Source: Cyanobacteria bacterium UBA11153
GTDB taxonomy: Bacteria; Cyanobacteriota; Cyanobacteriia; Cyanobacteriales; Coleofasciculaceae
Reading direction: 5' to 3'
NCBI GenBank assembly: GCA_003511885.1
Contig: DOIX01000092.1
Location: 1-11,988, forward strand
DNA length: 11,988 bases
Shown here piece after piece: positions 1-5,896 of the stretch; the first letter of the stretch is position 1, and every line of letters begins with the position of its first letter. The notes under the pieces were generated by a model. The model saw only the letters and a list, made by a program, of their open reading frames with translations. It was not told the DNA's origin and ran no database searches. The position numbers were made by a program, and so were the translations under genes.

Positions 1-95
1 GTAACCGCCACATCGGTTAAGGCATCAATAACATCATGAAGAGAAGCGGAATCCTCCCTGAGTAAACAGTTTGATTTCCATCCAGTAATTGTCAA
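1..95 (-). CDS. possible 5' fragment of an unidentified gene, cut by the window edge
   Basis: On the minus strand an open frame of 31 codons runs from a TTG at 95-93 off the left edge with no stop. The last visible residues (DSASLHDVIDALTDVAV) have a protein-like composition. The frame has no ATG, and the TTG lies inside a heptamer repeat array, so the start is uncertain. A plus-strand alternative is a 12-codon tail ending with TGA at 37-39. I do not recognise either. The fragment is too short to assign a function. Confidence 0.2.
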   Translation of the reverse strand, partial: MTITGWKSNCLLREDSASLHDVIDALTDVAV

Positions 96-148
96 CTGTC
101 CATTGTCAACTGTCAACTGTTATAATTGTCAACTGTCAACTGTCCACT
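91..148. repeat. heptanucleotide tandem array (GTCAACT family)
   Basis: Seven heptamers (GTCAACT five times, GTCCATT, GTCCACT) are in phase in two blocks, 91-118 and 128-148. They are separated by a 9-nt interruption containing TATAAT (121-126). The array belongs to the same family as those at 4221, 4451, 7811, 10580 and 10646. This is the class described in cyanobacteria as short tandemly repeated repetitive (STRR) sequences. Here it lies upstream of a gene, unlike most of the other copies. Confidence 0.9.
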
Positions 149-150
149 GC

Positions 151-156
151 TATAAA
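151..156 (+). promoter_or_regulatory. candidate -10 box for the lipoprotein gene
   Basis: TATAAA lies 32 nt before the ATG at 189, a plausible distance for a sigma70-type -10 element. The region 17 nt upstream falls inside the heptamer array and has no good -35 match. A second candidate is TATAAT at 121-126. Both are inferred from base pattern only. Confidence 0.25.
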
Positions 157-175
157 GATGTATTAATCTGAGATT

Positions 176-186
176 GAGGAGAAAGG
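176..186 (+). promoter_or_regulatory. ribosome binding site that decides the lipoprotein start
   Basis: The purine run GAGGAGAAAGG ends just before the ATG at 189. It overlaps the upstream in-frame TTG at 174-176, so that TTG cannot use it. This favours the ATG at 189 as the true start. Confidence 0.6.
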
Positions 187-188
187 TT

Positions 189-710
189 ATGTTAAAAGTC
201 AGTAAAATTCTGGCAGCTTTATCCCTGTCGCTATTGTTGATCTTCACTACTGCTTGTGCTGCCCCTCCTAAGACACCGCCAGCTTCAACCACAACCCCGC
301 CAACTACCTCGGTAACTCCTAACAAGAATACATCAACTACGGTTACTACAGGTAAAGCTGTTGCGGGAGGTGCATTTAACAAATTCTTCCCTGCTAATAG
401 CGGCAACTACAAGAGCATTTTCGCTCAGGAGAAAACTGGATTTGCTCAAGCTAAGTTACAGGAAGGAGGGAAAGATGTCGCTACCCTCTCGATTAGCGAT
501 TTAGCCAGTAACCCAACTGCAGCGAAAAAATACCAATCCAGTACCAAAACAGTGGCAGGTTATCCAGCCGTAGAGGTAGGTAAAACTCAAAGCGCAATTT
601 TAGTCGGAAATCGCTATCAGGTTACCGTTCAGTCTACGACACTAACACCGAGCGATCGCGAATCTTGGTTACAAAAGTTTAACCTCAGCGGTTTGGCACA
701 ATTGAAATAA
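189..710 (+). CDS. small Thr/Pro-rich putative lipoprotein, function unknown
   Basis: The protein has 173 residues from the ATG at 189, chosen for the strong Shine-Dalgarno in front of it; an in-frame TTG at 174 would add 5 residues. Residues 1-22 form a signal peptide (Lys at 3 and 6, then a Leu-rich core) ending TTA before Cys23. This fits lipid attachment and signal peptidase II cleavage, although Thr at -3 is not the usual Leu. Residues 24-54 are a low-complexity Pro/Thr/Ser linker, which would tether the globular part (55-173) to a membrane. That part is alpha/beta-like with no motif I recognise. The next gene starts 30 nt downstream on the same strand, so the two are probably co-transcribed. 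I infer an exported membrane-anchored protein; partner and role are unknown. Confidence 0.75.
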   Translation: MLKVSKILAALSLSLLLIFTTACAAPPKTPPASTTTPPTTSVTPNKNTSTTVTTGKAVAGGAFNKFFPANSGNYKSIFAQEKTGFAQAKLQEGGKDVATLSISDLASNPTAAKKYQSSTKTVAGYPAVEVGKTQSAILVGNRYQVTVQSTTLTPSDRESWLQKFNLSGLAQLK

Positions 711-740
711 CAAAAAAACAACAACCAAGAACAAAAAACC

Positions 741-1628
741 ATGAGTAAATCAATAGTTCAACTGGTAGATGAATTACCCACAAGTGGGATAACTATATCA
801 GCTTTGCGATCGCTAGATTTTGTTGCTCCTGGTGAATGGCAGAATTTAGTGGGATTTAAGAATACTGTCACGGCGGTGACAGGGGAAGACGATCCTGGAT
901 TAATACAGCAGATTAGCGAACGTGCCCTGTGGTTGTATAATGACCAGTCTCAAGGATATCAACGAGCTGTCTGGTTATTTCAAACTATCGATAGTGCTGA
1001 TGCAGCCATTGGTGCTGCTGCTTTGGCTAATAAAATCGGGGAGAAGGTTTCTTTTCTCGGTTTTCTTAACCAACTTACTCCTAAAGCGGATACCGTTCAA
1101 ACTATCGATTTATGTTTGAAAGTTGTTGTCGAGTTAGTTGCCTTCTGTCAAATTAATGGTATCCCTGGCGATAGTATCGGCGATTTTATTCAATCCCTCG
1201 CTAACTACAGCAAAGAATCTGCCATCCGGATGGCAGGATTGGTTTGTTTTGATGGTCTAATTCCTCTCGGTCCTGATTTTATCCAAAAGGCTTCGTCAAC
1301 CCTGGCTGGACTTAATCCTTCTAGTCTCGAACAAAACGATACCTTTAAAAAAATCAGTAGTTTGATTCCAGGTGGCAATTCCGCAGGTAAACTCGATTTT
1401 ATCGGTCAAACCTTTGGCTCGGTACAAGGTTGGATGGGAAATTTGGTAAGTTCAAGGGGTTTGAATCCTCAAGGTGTTGTCAGGAATTTGCAAAACTTTG
1501 TCGAAATTGCCGATGATAAGTTAGACTATCTTGCCGCTTTCCTCGATATGGCAACCAATTATTACGAACATACAGGCATTCAAACAGTAGCCCGTTGTTT
1601 AATTGAACGCGCCATGGCAGAAATTTAA
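741..1628 (+). CDS. conserved-looking hypothetical protein, soluble and mostly helical
   Basis: The 295-residue frame starts at the ATG at 741. The leader is A-rich with no clear Shine-Dalgarno, which is common in cyanobacteria. There is no signal peptide and no convincing membrane span; the most hydrophobic stretch (around LKVVVELVAFC) is short and amphipathic. Composition and codon use look like ordinary coding sequence, with a HIP1 site near the start (about 806). I recognise no catalytic motif, nucleotide-binding loop or known domain. The gene follows the lipoprotein gene by 30 nt in the same direction, so they probably form a two-gene operon; whether the proteins interact is unknown. The shorter frame inside it is a shadow. 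Confidence 0.8.
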   Translation: MSKSIVQLVDELPTSGITISALRSLDFVAPGEWQNLVGFKNTVTAVTGEDDPGLIQQISERALWLYNDQSQGYQRAVWLFQTIDSADAAIGAAALANKIGEKVSFLGFLNQLTPKADTVQTIDLCLKVVVELVAFCQINGIPGDSIGDFIQSLANYSKESAIRMAGLVCFDGLIPLGPDFIQKASSTLAGLNPSSLEQNDTFKKISSLIPGGNSAGKLDFIGQTFGSVQGWMGNLVSSRGLNPQGVVRNLQNFVEIADDKLDYLAAFLDMATNYYEHTGIQTVARCLIERAMAEI

Positions 1629-1637
1629 GTTCTAGAG

Positions 1638-1713
1638 GCGAAGCATTCGGGCGATAATTTATGCCTCCAACCCAAGATTTGTTGTCCGAATGCTGGGCTG
1701 CACAAAGCTTCGC
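1638..1713. repeat. nested inverted repeat after the hypothetical gene
   Basis: GCGAAGCATTCGG at 1638-1650 is answered by CCGAATGC at 1686-1693 and GCTTCGC at 1707-1713, giving a broken stem of two segments. Motifs of the type GCGTTAGCGAAGC and GCATTCGG recur in intergenic DNA of many cyanobacteria (from memory). It starts 10 nt after the stop of the upstream gene and may shape the mRNA 3' end. No U-run follows, so I do not call it a terminator. Confidence 0.5.
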
Positions 1714-1895
1714 TAACGCCCATACTCACAGTATTCTCTGTACGCGCGTTTTTCAAAGCGTGGAGAGTTCAAAAATCTGATTTCCTATTTCCCATTTTGA
1801 CTTTTGACTTGATGTGATGTCCGGCAAATCACCCGTAATTAAAACTCTCTGCATCAGGAGTATCTCTCTGTGAGAGCATTAGTCCTAACTATGGG

Positions 1896-2110
1896 TAATT
1901 AGGGTTTGCGGTATAAGTCGGAAACCTTGACAGCAATGCCACTTCGAGCGCTGATTGAGTTAGAGAAAAGTACCAGGAATAAGAGTTACACCCCTGAAAA
2001 TTCATGGACTTTTTAACTTAAATGGTAAAATTGCCTTCAAGAAAACTCTTCAAATCCCCACACCCCACACCCTCCCCTCACGAAAAGACTTTTTCCGCAA
2101 ACCCTAATTA
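1896..2110. mobile_element. 215-bp MITE-like element with 24-bp terminal inverted repeats (copy 1)
   Basis: The outer 24 bases at 1896-1919 and the reverse complement of 2087-2110 agree at 22 of 24 positions, beginning TAATTAGGGTTTGCGG at both ends. The interior has no significant open frame, so the element would depend on a transposase made elsewhere. If the outermost TA is the target duplication, the pattern fits insertion at TA, as in IS630/Tc1-mariner elements; that assignment is inference. It lies in the gap between the hypothetical gene and the convergent response-regulator gene. A relative with closely similar ends is at 7924-8147. Confidence 0.7.
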
Positions 2111-2155
2111 AACGGACATAATATGACTTTTGACTCGATCCCCCCTGCTGCCAAA

Positions 2156-2707
2156 CTACTTGAATTTCTGTTTGATGAAATTCATCATCTGCGCTACTTG
2201 TTTCTTTAAGGTATCAATTTCAGCCTGCATTTTTTCGACTTTTTCGTTAAGAGCTTTAATTTCTGCGGCTGAAGTACCAGATGGCTCACTATGCGGTAGC
2301 ACTTCTTTGGATGGGGGGGATACTAGGGGGCGTTTTTTCGCCTTGCCCATCGCATCTTTAATCGCATCCATCAGCTCTTTCTTTTCAAAGGGTTTTTCCA
2401 CAAAAGAAAAATACTCAAAAGGCTCTGGTATTTTCTCCGTTACTTCTTCCCTTCGTCCAGACATTAATACTAAAGGGGTGGCTTGAAGTTCCCCACTACT
2501 TTGAATTTCCTGAAATACTTCCCAACCACTCTTTTTCGGAAGGAGGAAATCTAACATAATTAGATTAGGACGTGCTTGTCGAATTAAATTGAGTCCTTCA
2601 ATGCCATCCTTAGCTTCTAAAATTTCACAGTTGGCAGGTAACATTTCTTTAACTCTCGATCGAATTACTCTGCTGTCATCAATTACCAGGATTTTTTGAC
2701 TTGCCAC
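2156..2707 (-). CDS. response regulator: receiver domain plus C-terminal coiled coil, no DNA-binding domain
   Basis: The protein has 183 residues. The receiver domain (about 5-120) has all key residues: acidic pair D10/D11, phospho-acceptor D53 in the LDFLLP motif, Ser83 and Lys105 before Pro106. It should be phosphorylated by a histidine kinase, and none is encoded in the window. Residues about 121-145 are a basic and Pro/Ser-rich linker; about 147-183 form a heptad-patterned, Lys/Glu-rich coiled coil (AAEIKALNEKVEKMQAEI onward). No helix-turn-helix or enzymatic output domain follows. It therefore probably acts by protein contact or dimerisation. The start is GTG at 2707-2705, supported by AGGAG at 2718-2714. 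It has no same-strand neighbour and sits alone between two long gaps. Confidence 0.88.
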   Translation of the reverse strand: MASQKILVIDDSRVIRSRVKEMLPANCEILEAKDGIEGLNLIRQARPNLIMLDFLLPKKSGWEVFQEIQSSGELQATPLVLMSGRREEVTEKIPEPFEYFSFVEKPFEKKELMDAIKDAMGKAKKRPLVSPPSKEVLPHSEPSGTSAAEIKALNEKVEKMQAEIDTLKKQVAQMMNFIKQKFK

Positions 2708-3267
2708 AACTTACTCCTTTGTCAAGGTGATTGAGAGAAAAATTTTAATAGTTTCAGACAACTATTACTTACTTGAGATGGATGTTCGCTCTTTGAGCTA
2801 CCGATAAGTTACTCCCATCCCGCTAGAATATTACCCACTGCTTATTTCTCTTACTTCGTGTCCTTAGTGTCTTTGTAGTTAAATAATTAGGTATTCTGCC
2901 ATAGCGAGAAGGAAGTTATCCAAACTGCCCACGACTGCGCTGACGTGGGTTGAACAACGAGGTTTTCTGTGAATCTATGCCTTAAGCCCAGTGCCACTAT
3001 TGCCCCATTACCATCCAAAGTCTAGCTTGTTTGTTAATGGAGATACAAGTGATGACCAATACCCTGAATTATCGCTCCTATTCAGATTGAGATTGAGAGC
3101 AATCTCTGTGCCTGATTCTGGATTAATCCAATCGCCTAGATCCCCACAAAAAGATGATAATAGCATTATTGTCGGCTCTCTCTTGTCAAGCGAACCGATC
3201 GCTTCCCCATCAGATAGGTTAACATTTGTCCAGAATACTGGGATTATCGATAACCTAACAAAATTTT
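2708..3267. other. 560-bp gap between divergent response-regulator and lipA genes
   Basis: This region should hold the promoters of both flanking genes. I can see a small hairpin at 2928-2949 (CCCACG/CGTGGG), a 7-bp inverted repeat close to lipA (TAGGTTA near 3217 and TAACCTA near 3252), and a stretch near 2853-2880 resembling a phrase common in cyanobacterial gaps (TCGTGTCCTTAGTGTC). A 100-codon GTG-initiated frame at 2991-3293 overlaps the lipA start and does not look like a real protein. No RNA gene or clear promoter was identified. Confidence 0.5.
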
Positions 3268-4245
3268 ATGGATTTGTCTTTTCATACCAATAAATCTGCC
3301 ACATCCGATCCCGATGGGATAGCCCGTCAGAGCCATCGCGCAATTTGGCGCGGGGAAATTTCTGCCCTACCTCCTTGGTTGCGCCGCCCCATTGGTAAGG
3401 CTAGCGATATCTCAACCGTACAGCAAATTATTAGGGCTAGGCAAATTCATACTATTTGTGAAGAAGGGCGCTGCCCCAACCGAGGCGAATGCTATGCTAA
3501 CCAGACGGCAACTTTTTTATTGATGGGACCGACATGTACTAGAGCTTGTGCTTTTTGTCAAGTAGATAAAGGTCATTCTCCTCTGCCCTTGGATCCAGAG
3601 GAACCAGCCAAAGTAGCTGAAGCGGTAAAATTATTAGGTTTGCGCTATGTAGTCTTGACTTCTGTAGCGAGAGATGATTTACCCGATGGCGGTGCGAGTT
3701 GGTTTGTCAAGACGATGGCGGCAATTGGGGAAGAAAATCCGGAAACTGAGATAGAGGTGTTAACTCCTGATTTTTGGGGAGGGAAAAGTGCGGATAAATC
3801 TACAGCGGAGTTACAGTACGAGCGAATAGCGACAGTAGTGGCAGCTAATCCAGCTTGTTACAACCATAATATCGAAACAGTACGACGACTGCAAGGAAAA
3901 GTCCGTCGGGGTGCAAAATACGAACAATCTTTGGATGTACTGAGAATAGTTAAAAGCCTTAACCCAGAAATTCCCACCAAATCGGGATTGATGTTGGGAC
4001 ATGGGGAAAGCCAAGATGAGATTGTCGAAGCAATGTTAGACTTACGCCAAGCTAAGTGCGATCGCATCACTCTCGGTCAATACATGCGTCCGTCTTTAGC
4101 ACATCTCCCAGTGGTAAAATATTGGACACCAGCAGAATTTACCGAATTAGGCGCGATCGCACAAGATATCGGTTTTACTCACATCCGCTCTGGTCCTTTA
4201 GTTCGTAGTTCTTATCATGCTGGACAGTGGACAGTGGACAGTTGA
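3268..4245 (+). CDS. lipA: lipoyl synthase (radical SAM)
   Basis: LipA inserts two sulfur atoms into octanoyl groups on lipoyl-carrier domains of pyruvate dehydrogenase E2 and GcvH, using S-adenosylmethionine radicals. Both iron-sulfur sites are visible. The auxiliary cluster is Cys64, Cys69, Cys75 ([12 protein letters not shown]). The radical SAM cluster is Cys90, Cys94, Cys97 (CTRACAFC). The conserved C-terminal RSSY is at 313-316, giving the serine that ligates the auxiliary cluster. Length (325) fits cyanobacterial LipA. The N-terminal extension with [11 protein letters not shown] is as expected. The start is the ATG at 3268, with no clear Shine-Dalgarno. The last seven residues (GQWTVDS) and the stop are encoded by a heptamer array that begins at 4221, so the native C-terminus has been replaced or extended after the functional core. 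Confidence 0.96.
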   Translation: MDLSFHTNKSATSDPDGIARQSHRAIWRGEISALPPWLRRPIGKASDISTVQQIIRARQIHTICEEGRCPNRGECYANQTATFLLMGPTCTRACAFCQVDKGHSPLPLDPEEPAKVAEAVKLLGLRYVVLTSVARDDLPDGGASWFVKTMAAIGEENPETEIEVLTPDFWGGKSADKSTAELQYERIATVVAANPACYNHNIETVRRLQGKVRRGAKYEQSLDVLRIVKSLNPEIPTKSGLMLGHGESQDEIVEAMLDLRQAKCDRITLGQYMRPSLAHLPVVKYWTPAEFTELGAIAQDIGFTHIRSGPLVRSSYHAGQWTVDS

Positions 4246-4262
4246 CAGTGGACAGTTGACAG
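4221..4262 (+). repeat. heptamer array overlapping the lipA 3' end
   Basis: Six perfect-phase units: TGGACAG three times, TTGACAG, TGGACAG, TTGACAG. TGGACAG contains no stop in any frame, whereas TTGACAG carries TGA. lipA therefore reads through three units and stops at the TGA (4243-4245) of the first TTGACAG. Confidence 0.95.
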
Positions 4263-4294
4263 GAAGGAAATCTGAGTAACTATCAACCATCAAC

Positions 4295-4450
4295 CCCACA
4301 TTCCGCACTTCAGTTTGTAGCATGTCAAGTAATACGTCGATCTTGACTAAAGATCAGTATTTTTACTGAGAATATTGTAATTTTGTTGATTTTATTGCTA
4401 CCTCAATAGCGTAATCATCACGTATTACATCGCGATCTGCGGAATGTGGG
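4295..4450. mobile_element. 156-bp inverted-repeat element without transposase
   Basis: CCCACATTCCGCA at 4295-4307 is exactly inverted at 4438-4450, and a second matching pair, GTAATACGT at 4329-4337 and ACGTATTAC at 4420-4428, lies inside. The hexamer ATCAAC directly flanks both outer ends (4289-4294 and 4451-4456) like a target-site duplication. However, the surrounding heptamer array contains ATCAAC by itself, so this is not decisive. The AT-rich interior has no reading frame. Confidence 0.6.
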
Positions 4451-4520
4451 ATCAACTGTCAACTATCAACTGTCAACTGTCAACTATCAACTGTCAACTG
4501 TCAACTATCAACTATCAAAT
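4451..4520 (-). repeat. heptamer array overlapping the livH 3' end
   Basis: Ten units in unbroken phase: ATCAACT or GTCAACT, the last one ATCAAAT. Read on the minus strand they are AGTTGAT/AGTTGAC, rich in TGA and TAG. The stop TGA (4517-4515) and final Ile codon of livH lie in the last unit. Confidence 0.95.
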
Positions 4521-5459
4521 GGTTCCTCGAAATAAACCTTGAGGACGAATTAACAAGACTAAAACCATAACAACCAAAGCCACAGCCAACTTATACTCCG
4601 ATCCCAACCAAGGTACGCTTAACTCTTGGGCCAAACCAATAATCACCGCACCCAGGATAGCCCCATAAGGATTCCCGATACCGCCGAGAATCACCGAAGC
4701 AAACATTGGCAAAATCAAAAACCAACCCATATTCGGACGAACAGCAGTAATTAAACCATACATCGAACCACCCAAAGCCGTCAAAGTACCAGTAATCACC
4801 CAAGTCCAGATTACCACCTGCTCCACATTAATCCCGGATACGCGAGCCAAATCAACATTGTCTGCCACAGCACGCATAGCCTTACCGATTTTGGTATTTT
4901 GGAGTAAAAAGTGCAAGAGCGCGATCGCCACTAGAGCCATCACCACCACCACGATGCGGTAATAAGCCACCTTTACCCCCATCACATCAATAGCCGGGAC
5001 AACGGGCAAATTATAAGACTGATTACTACCCCCCCAAATAAAAATAATCCCATTGCGGAGGAACAAAGCCAGCCCAATCGAGATAATAATCAGACTAGTC
5101 GAGGTAGCACGGGCATTCCGCATCGGCTGCCAGAGCCATAGCTCAGATAATAGCATTGCCAAGACAGTACCCACAGCACCGAGAATCATCGCCATCAGGA
5201 TATTCAGGCCACTGATATTCGCTAACCAAGTCAAATAAGCGCCCAAAGTCATAAAATCACCGTGGGCAAAGTTAGAAAGGCGCAAAATCCCATAAGTCAG
5301 AGTTAAGCCAATCGCGGCTAAGGCAATAATCGAGCCTAAAGCGATGCCATTAACAACCAGTTGCTCAGTAGGGACTTGGGCTAAGATAAAATTGTGTGCG
5401 ATCGCCATTATGACCGATAAAAACTGCGAGATAGCATCTTTGAGCATATAGTAGCTCAT
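4515..5459 (-). CDS. livH: branched-chain/neutral amino-acid ABC permease, LivH/NatD type
   Basis: This integral inner-membrane protein (up to 314 residues) has about eight hydrophobic spans. It shows LivH-family sequence: VVNGIALGSIIALAAIGLTL and the motif TYGILRLSNFAHGDFMTLGAY near the N-terminus, the coupling region KIGKAMRAVADNVDLARVSGI, and a final RPQGLF. It would pair with a LivM/NatC permease, two ATPases and a binding protein; none is next door, which matches the scattered nat genes of cyanobacteria. The urea permease UrtB is related, but the absence of urt neighbours and the short N-terminus favour the amino-acid system. Start is uncertain: ATGs occur at 5459, 5447 and 5408, none with a clear Shine-Dalgarno. 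The first two exist because of a 12-bp tandem duplication (5445-5468), and 5408 is also plausible. Confidence 0.88.
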   Translation of the reverse strand: MSYYMLKDAISQFLSVIMAIAHNFILAQVPTEQLVVNGIALGSIIALAAIGLTLTYGILRLSNFAHGDFMTLGAYLTWLANISGLNILMAMILGAVGTVLAMLLSELWLWQPMRNARATSTSLIIISIGLALFLRNGIIFIWGGSNQSYNLPVVPAIDVMGVKVAYYRIVVVVMALVAIALLHFLLQNTKIGKAMRAVADNVDLARVSGINVEQVVIWTWVITGTLTALGGSMYGLITAVRPNMGWFLILPMFASVILGGIGNPYGAILGAVIIGLAQELSVPWLGSEYKLAVALVVMVLVLLIRPQGLFRGTI

Positions 5460-5468
5460 ATAGTAGCT
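5445..5468. repeat. 12-bp tandem duplication at the livH start
   Basis: CATATAGTAGCT occurs twice in a row (5445-5456 and 5457-5468). On the minus strand each copy ends with ATG, so the duplication created two in-frame candidate starts 12 nt apart. Confidence 0.85.
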
Positions 5469-5481
5469 GAGGAATTCTGTA

Positions 5482-5516
5482 ATTTGACACTCCCCGGTCT
5501 CTTGACGCGGGGATTC
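5482..5516 (-). other. GC hairpin resembling an IS200/IS605 (TnpB) right end
   Basis: CCCCG at 5492-5496 pairs with CGGGG at 5508-5512. Read on the minus strand the context is GAATCCCCGCG, a loop, then CCGGGGAGTGTCAAAT. From memory this resembles the right-end hairpins of cyanobacterial IS200/IS605-type elements. No tnpA or tnpB frame is present, so this would be a relic at most. Confidence 0.3.
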
Positions 5517-5520
5517 TGGG

Positions 5521-5689
5521 TCTACCGTACTTAGTGTGCTAAAATATTAGTTTAAATAGTTAAAAAATCAATTATACCTAAACTTGCTCAAAAAAAGGCT
5601 ATTTTTGACTTATCCTTTGCCAAGTATTCTTACTGGACCATGGCTTCAATAATTATTTTGTAATAGATTGGCACACTAAGTACGGTAGA
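5521..5689. mobile_element. 169-bp MITE-like element with perfect 19-bp terminal inverted repeats
   Basis: TCTACCGTACTTAGTGTGC at 5521-5539 is perfectly inverted at 5671-5689, and partial matching continues inward for about 12 more bases (TATTA on both sides). GGG/CCC flanks extend the symmetry outward with a one-base offset. If the TA in TCTACC is the target duplication, the element would run CCGTACTTAG to CTAAGTACGG and fit a TA-targeting IS630-type transposase; this is inference. The interior is AT-rich without a frame. It lies between the divergent livH and crtD genes and may affect their promoters. Confidence 0.65.
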
Positions 5690-5724
5690 ACCCGAATTTG
5701 GTTCTTTTGAGTCAGGTACATAAA

Positions 5725-5764
5725 ACAACTTTCGCTACATATCCTATTCTACAGCGAAAGTTGT
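5725..5764. other. 12-bp stem hairpin
   Basis: ACAACTTTCGCT (5725-5736) and AGCGAAAGTTGT (5753-5764) form a perfect 12-bp stem around a 16-nt loop. It lies about 130 nt before crtD, with no U-run after it. Function unknown; it could be part of the crtD leader if transcription starts upstream. Confidence 0.6.
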
Positions 5765-5785
5765 CGTAGATCCGGAAAGTTGTAG

Positions 5786-5836
5786 GCGGTTAAAACCGCT
5801 TGAGTCGTTTTTCCACCCCGCTTTGAAAAGACGGGG
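5786..5836. other. two adjacent hairpins before crtD, possible IS200/IS605-type end relic
   Basis: GCGGTT-AA-AACCGC at 5786-5799 is followed by CCCCG (5816-5820) pairing with CGGGG (5832-5836), extended by CTTT/AAAG with one bulged base. Pairs of short GC hairpins like these occur at the ends of cyanobacterial IS200/IS605-type elements, but no transposase or tnpB is here. The T-run at 5808-5812 is 8 nt from the first stem, so a classical terminator is unlikely. Confidence 0.35.
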
Positions 5837-5896
5837 TTTCCAAACTTCCCACACTTTTCTTATGATAGTTTCTGTAAAGAAATGTAAAGCAGTTAA

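Noticed and set aside
91..148. TTGACA hexamers in the arrays as -35 boxes
   Set aside because: Every TTGACAG unit contains TTGACA, but I found no -10 box at 16-18 nt from any of them, so they are not supported as promoters.
113..406. Minus-strand frame opposite the lipoprotein gene
   Set aside because: It is antisense to the Thr/Pro linker and signal peptide and starts inside coding sequence with no binding site.
2991..3293. 100-codon GTG-initiated plus-strand frame before lipA
   Set aside because: It overlaps the lipA start by 26 nt, has no Shine-Dalgarno, and its Ser/Pro/Leu-rich composition looks like translated non-coding DNA.
4451..4520. CRISPR array
   Set aside because: The 7-nt units are directly adjacent with no spacers, and no cas genes are present; these are heptamer tandem repeats.
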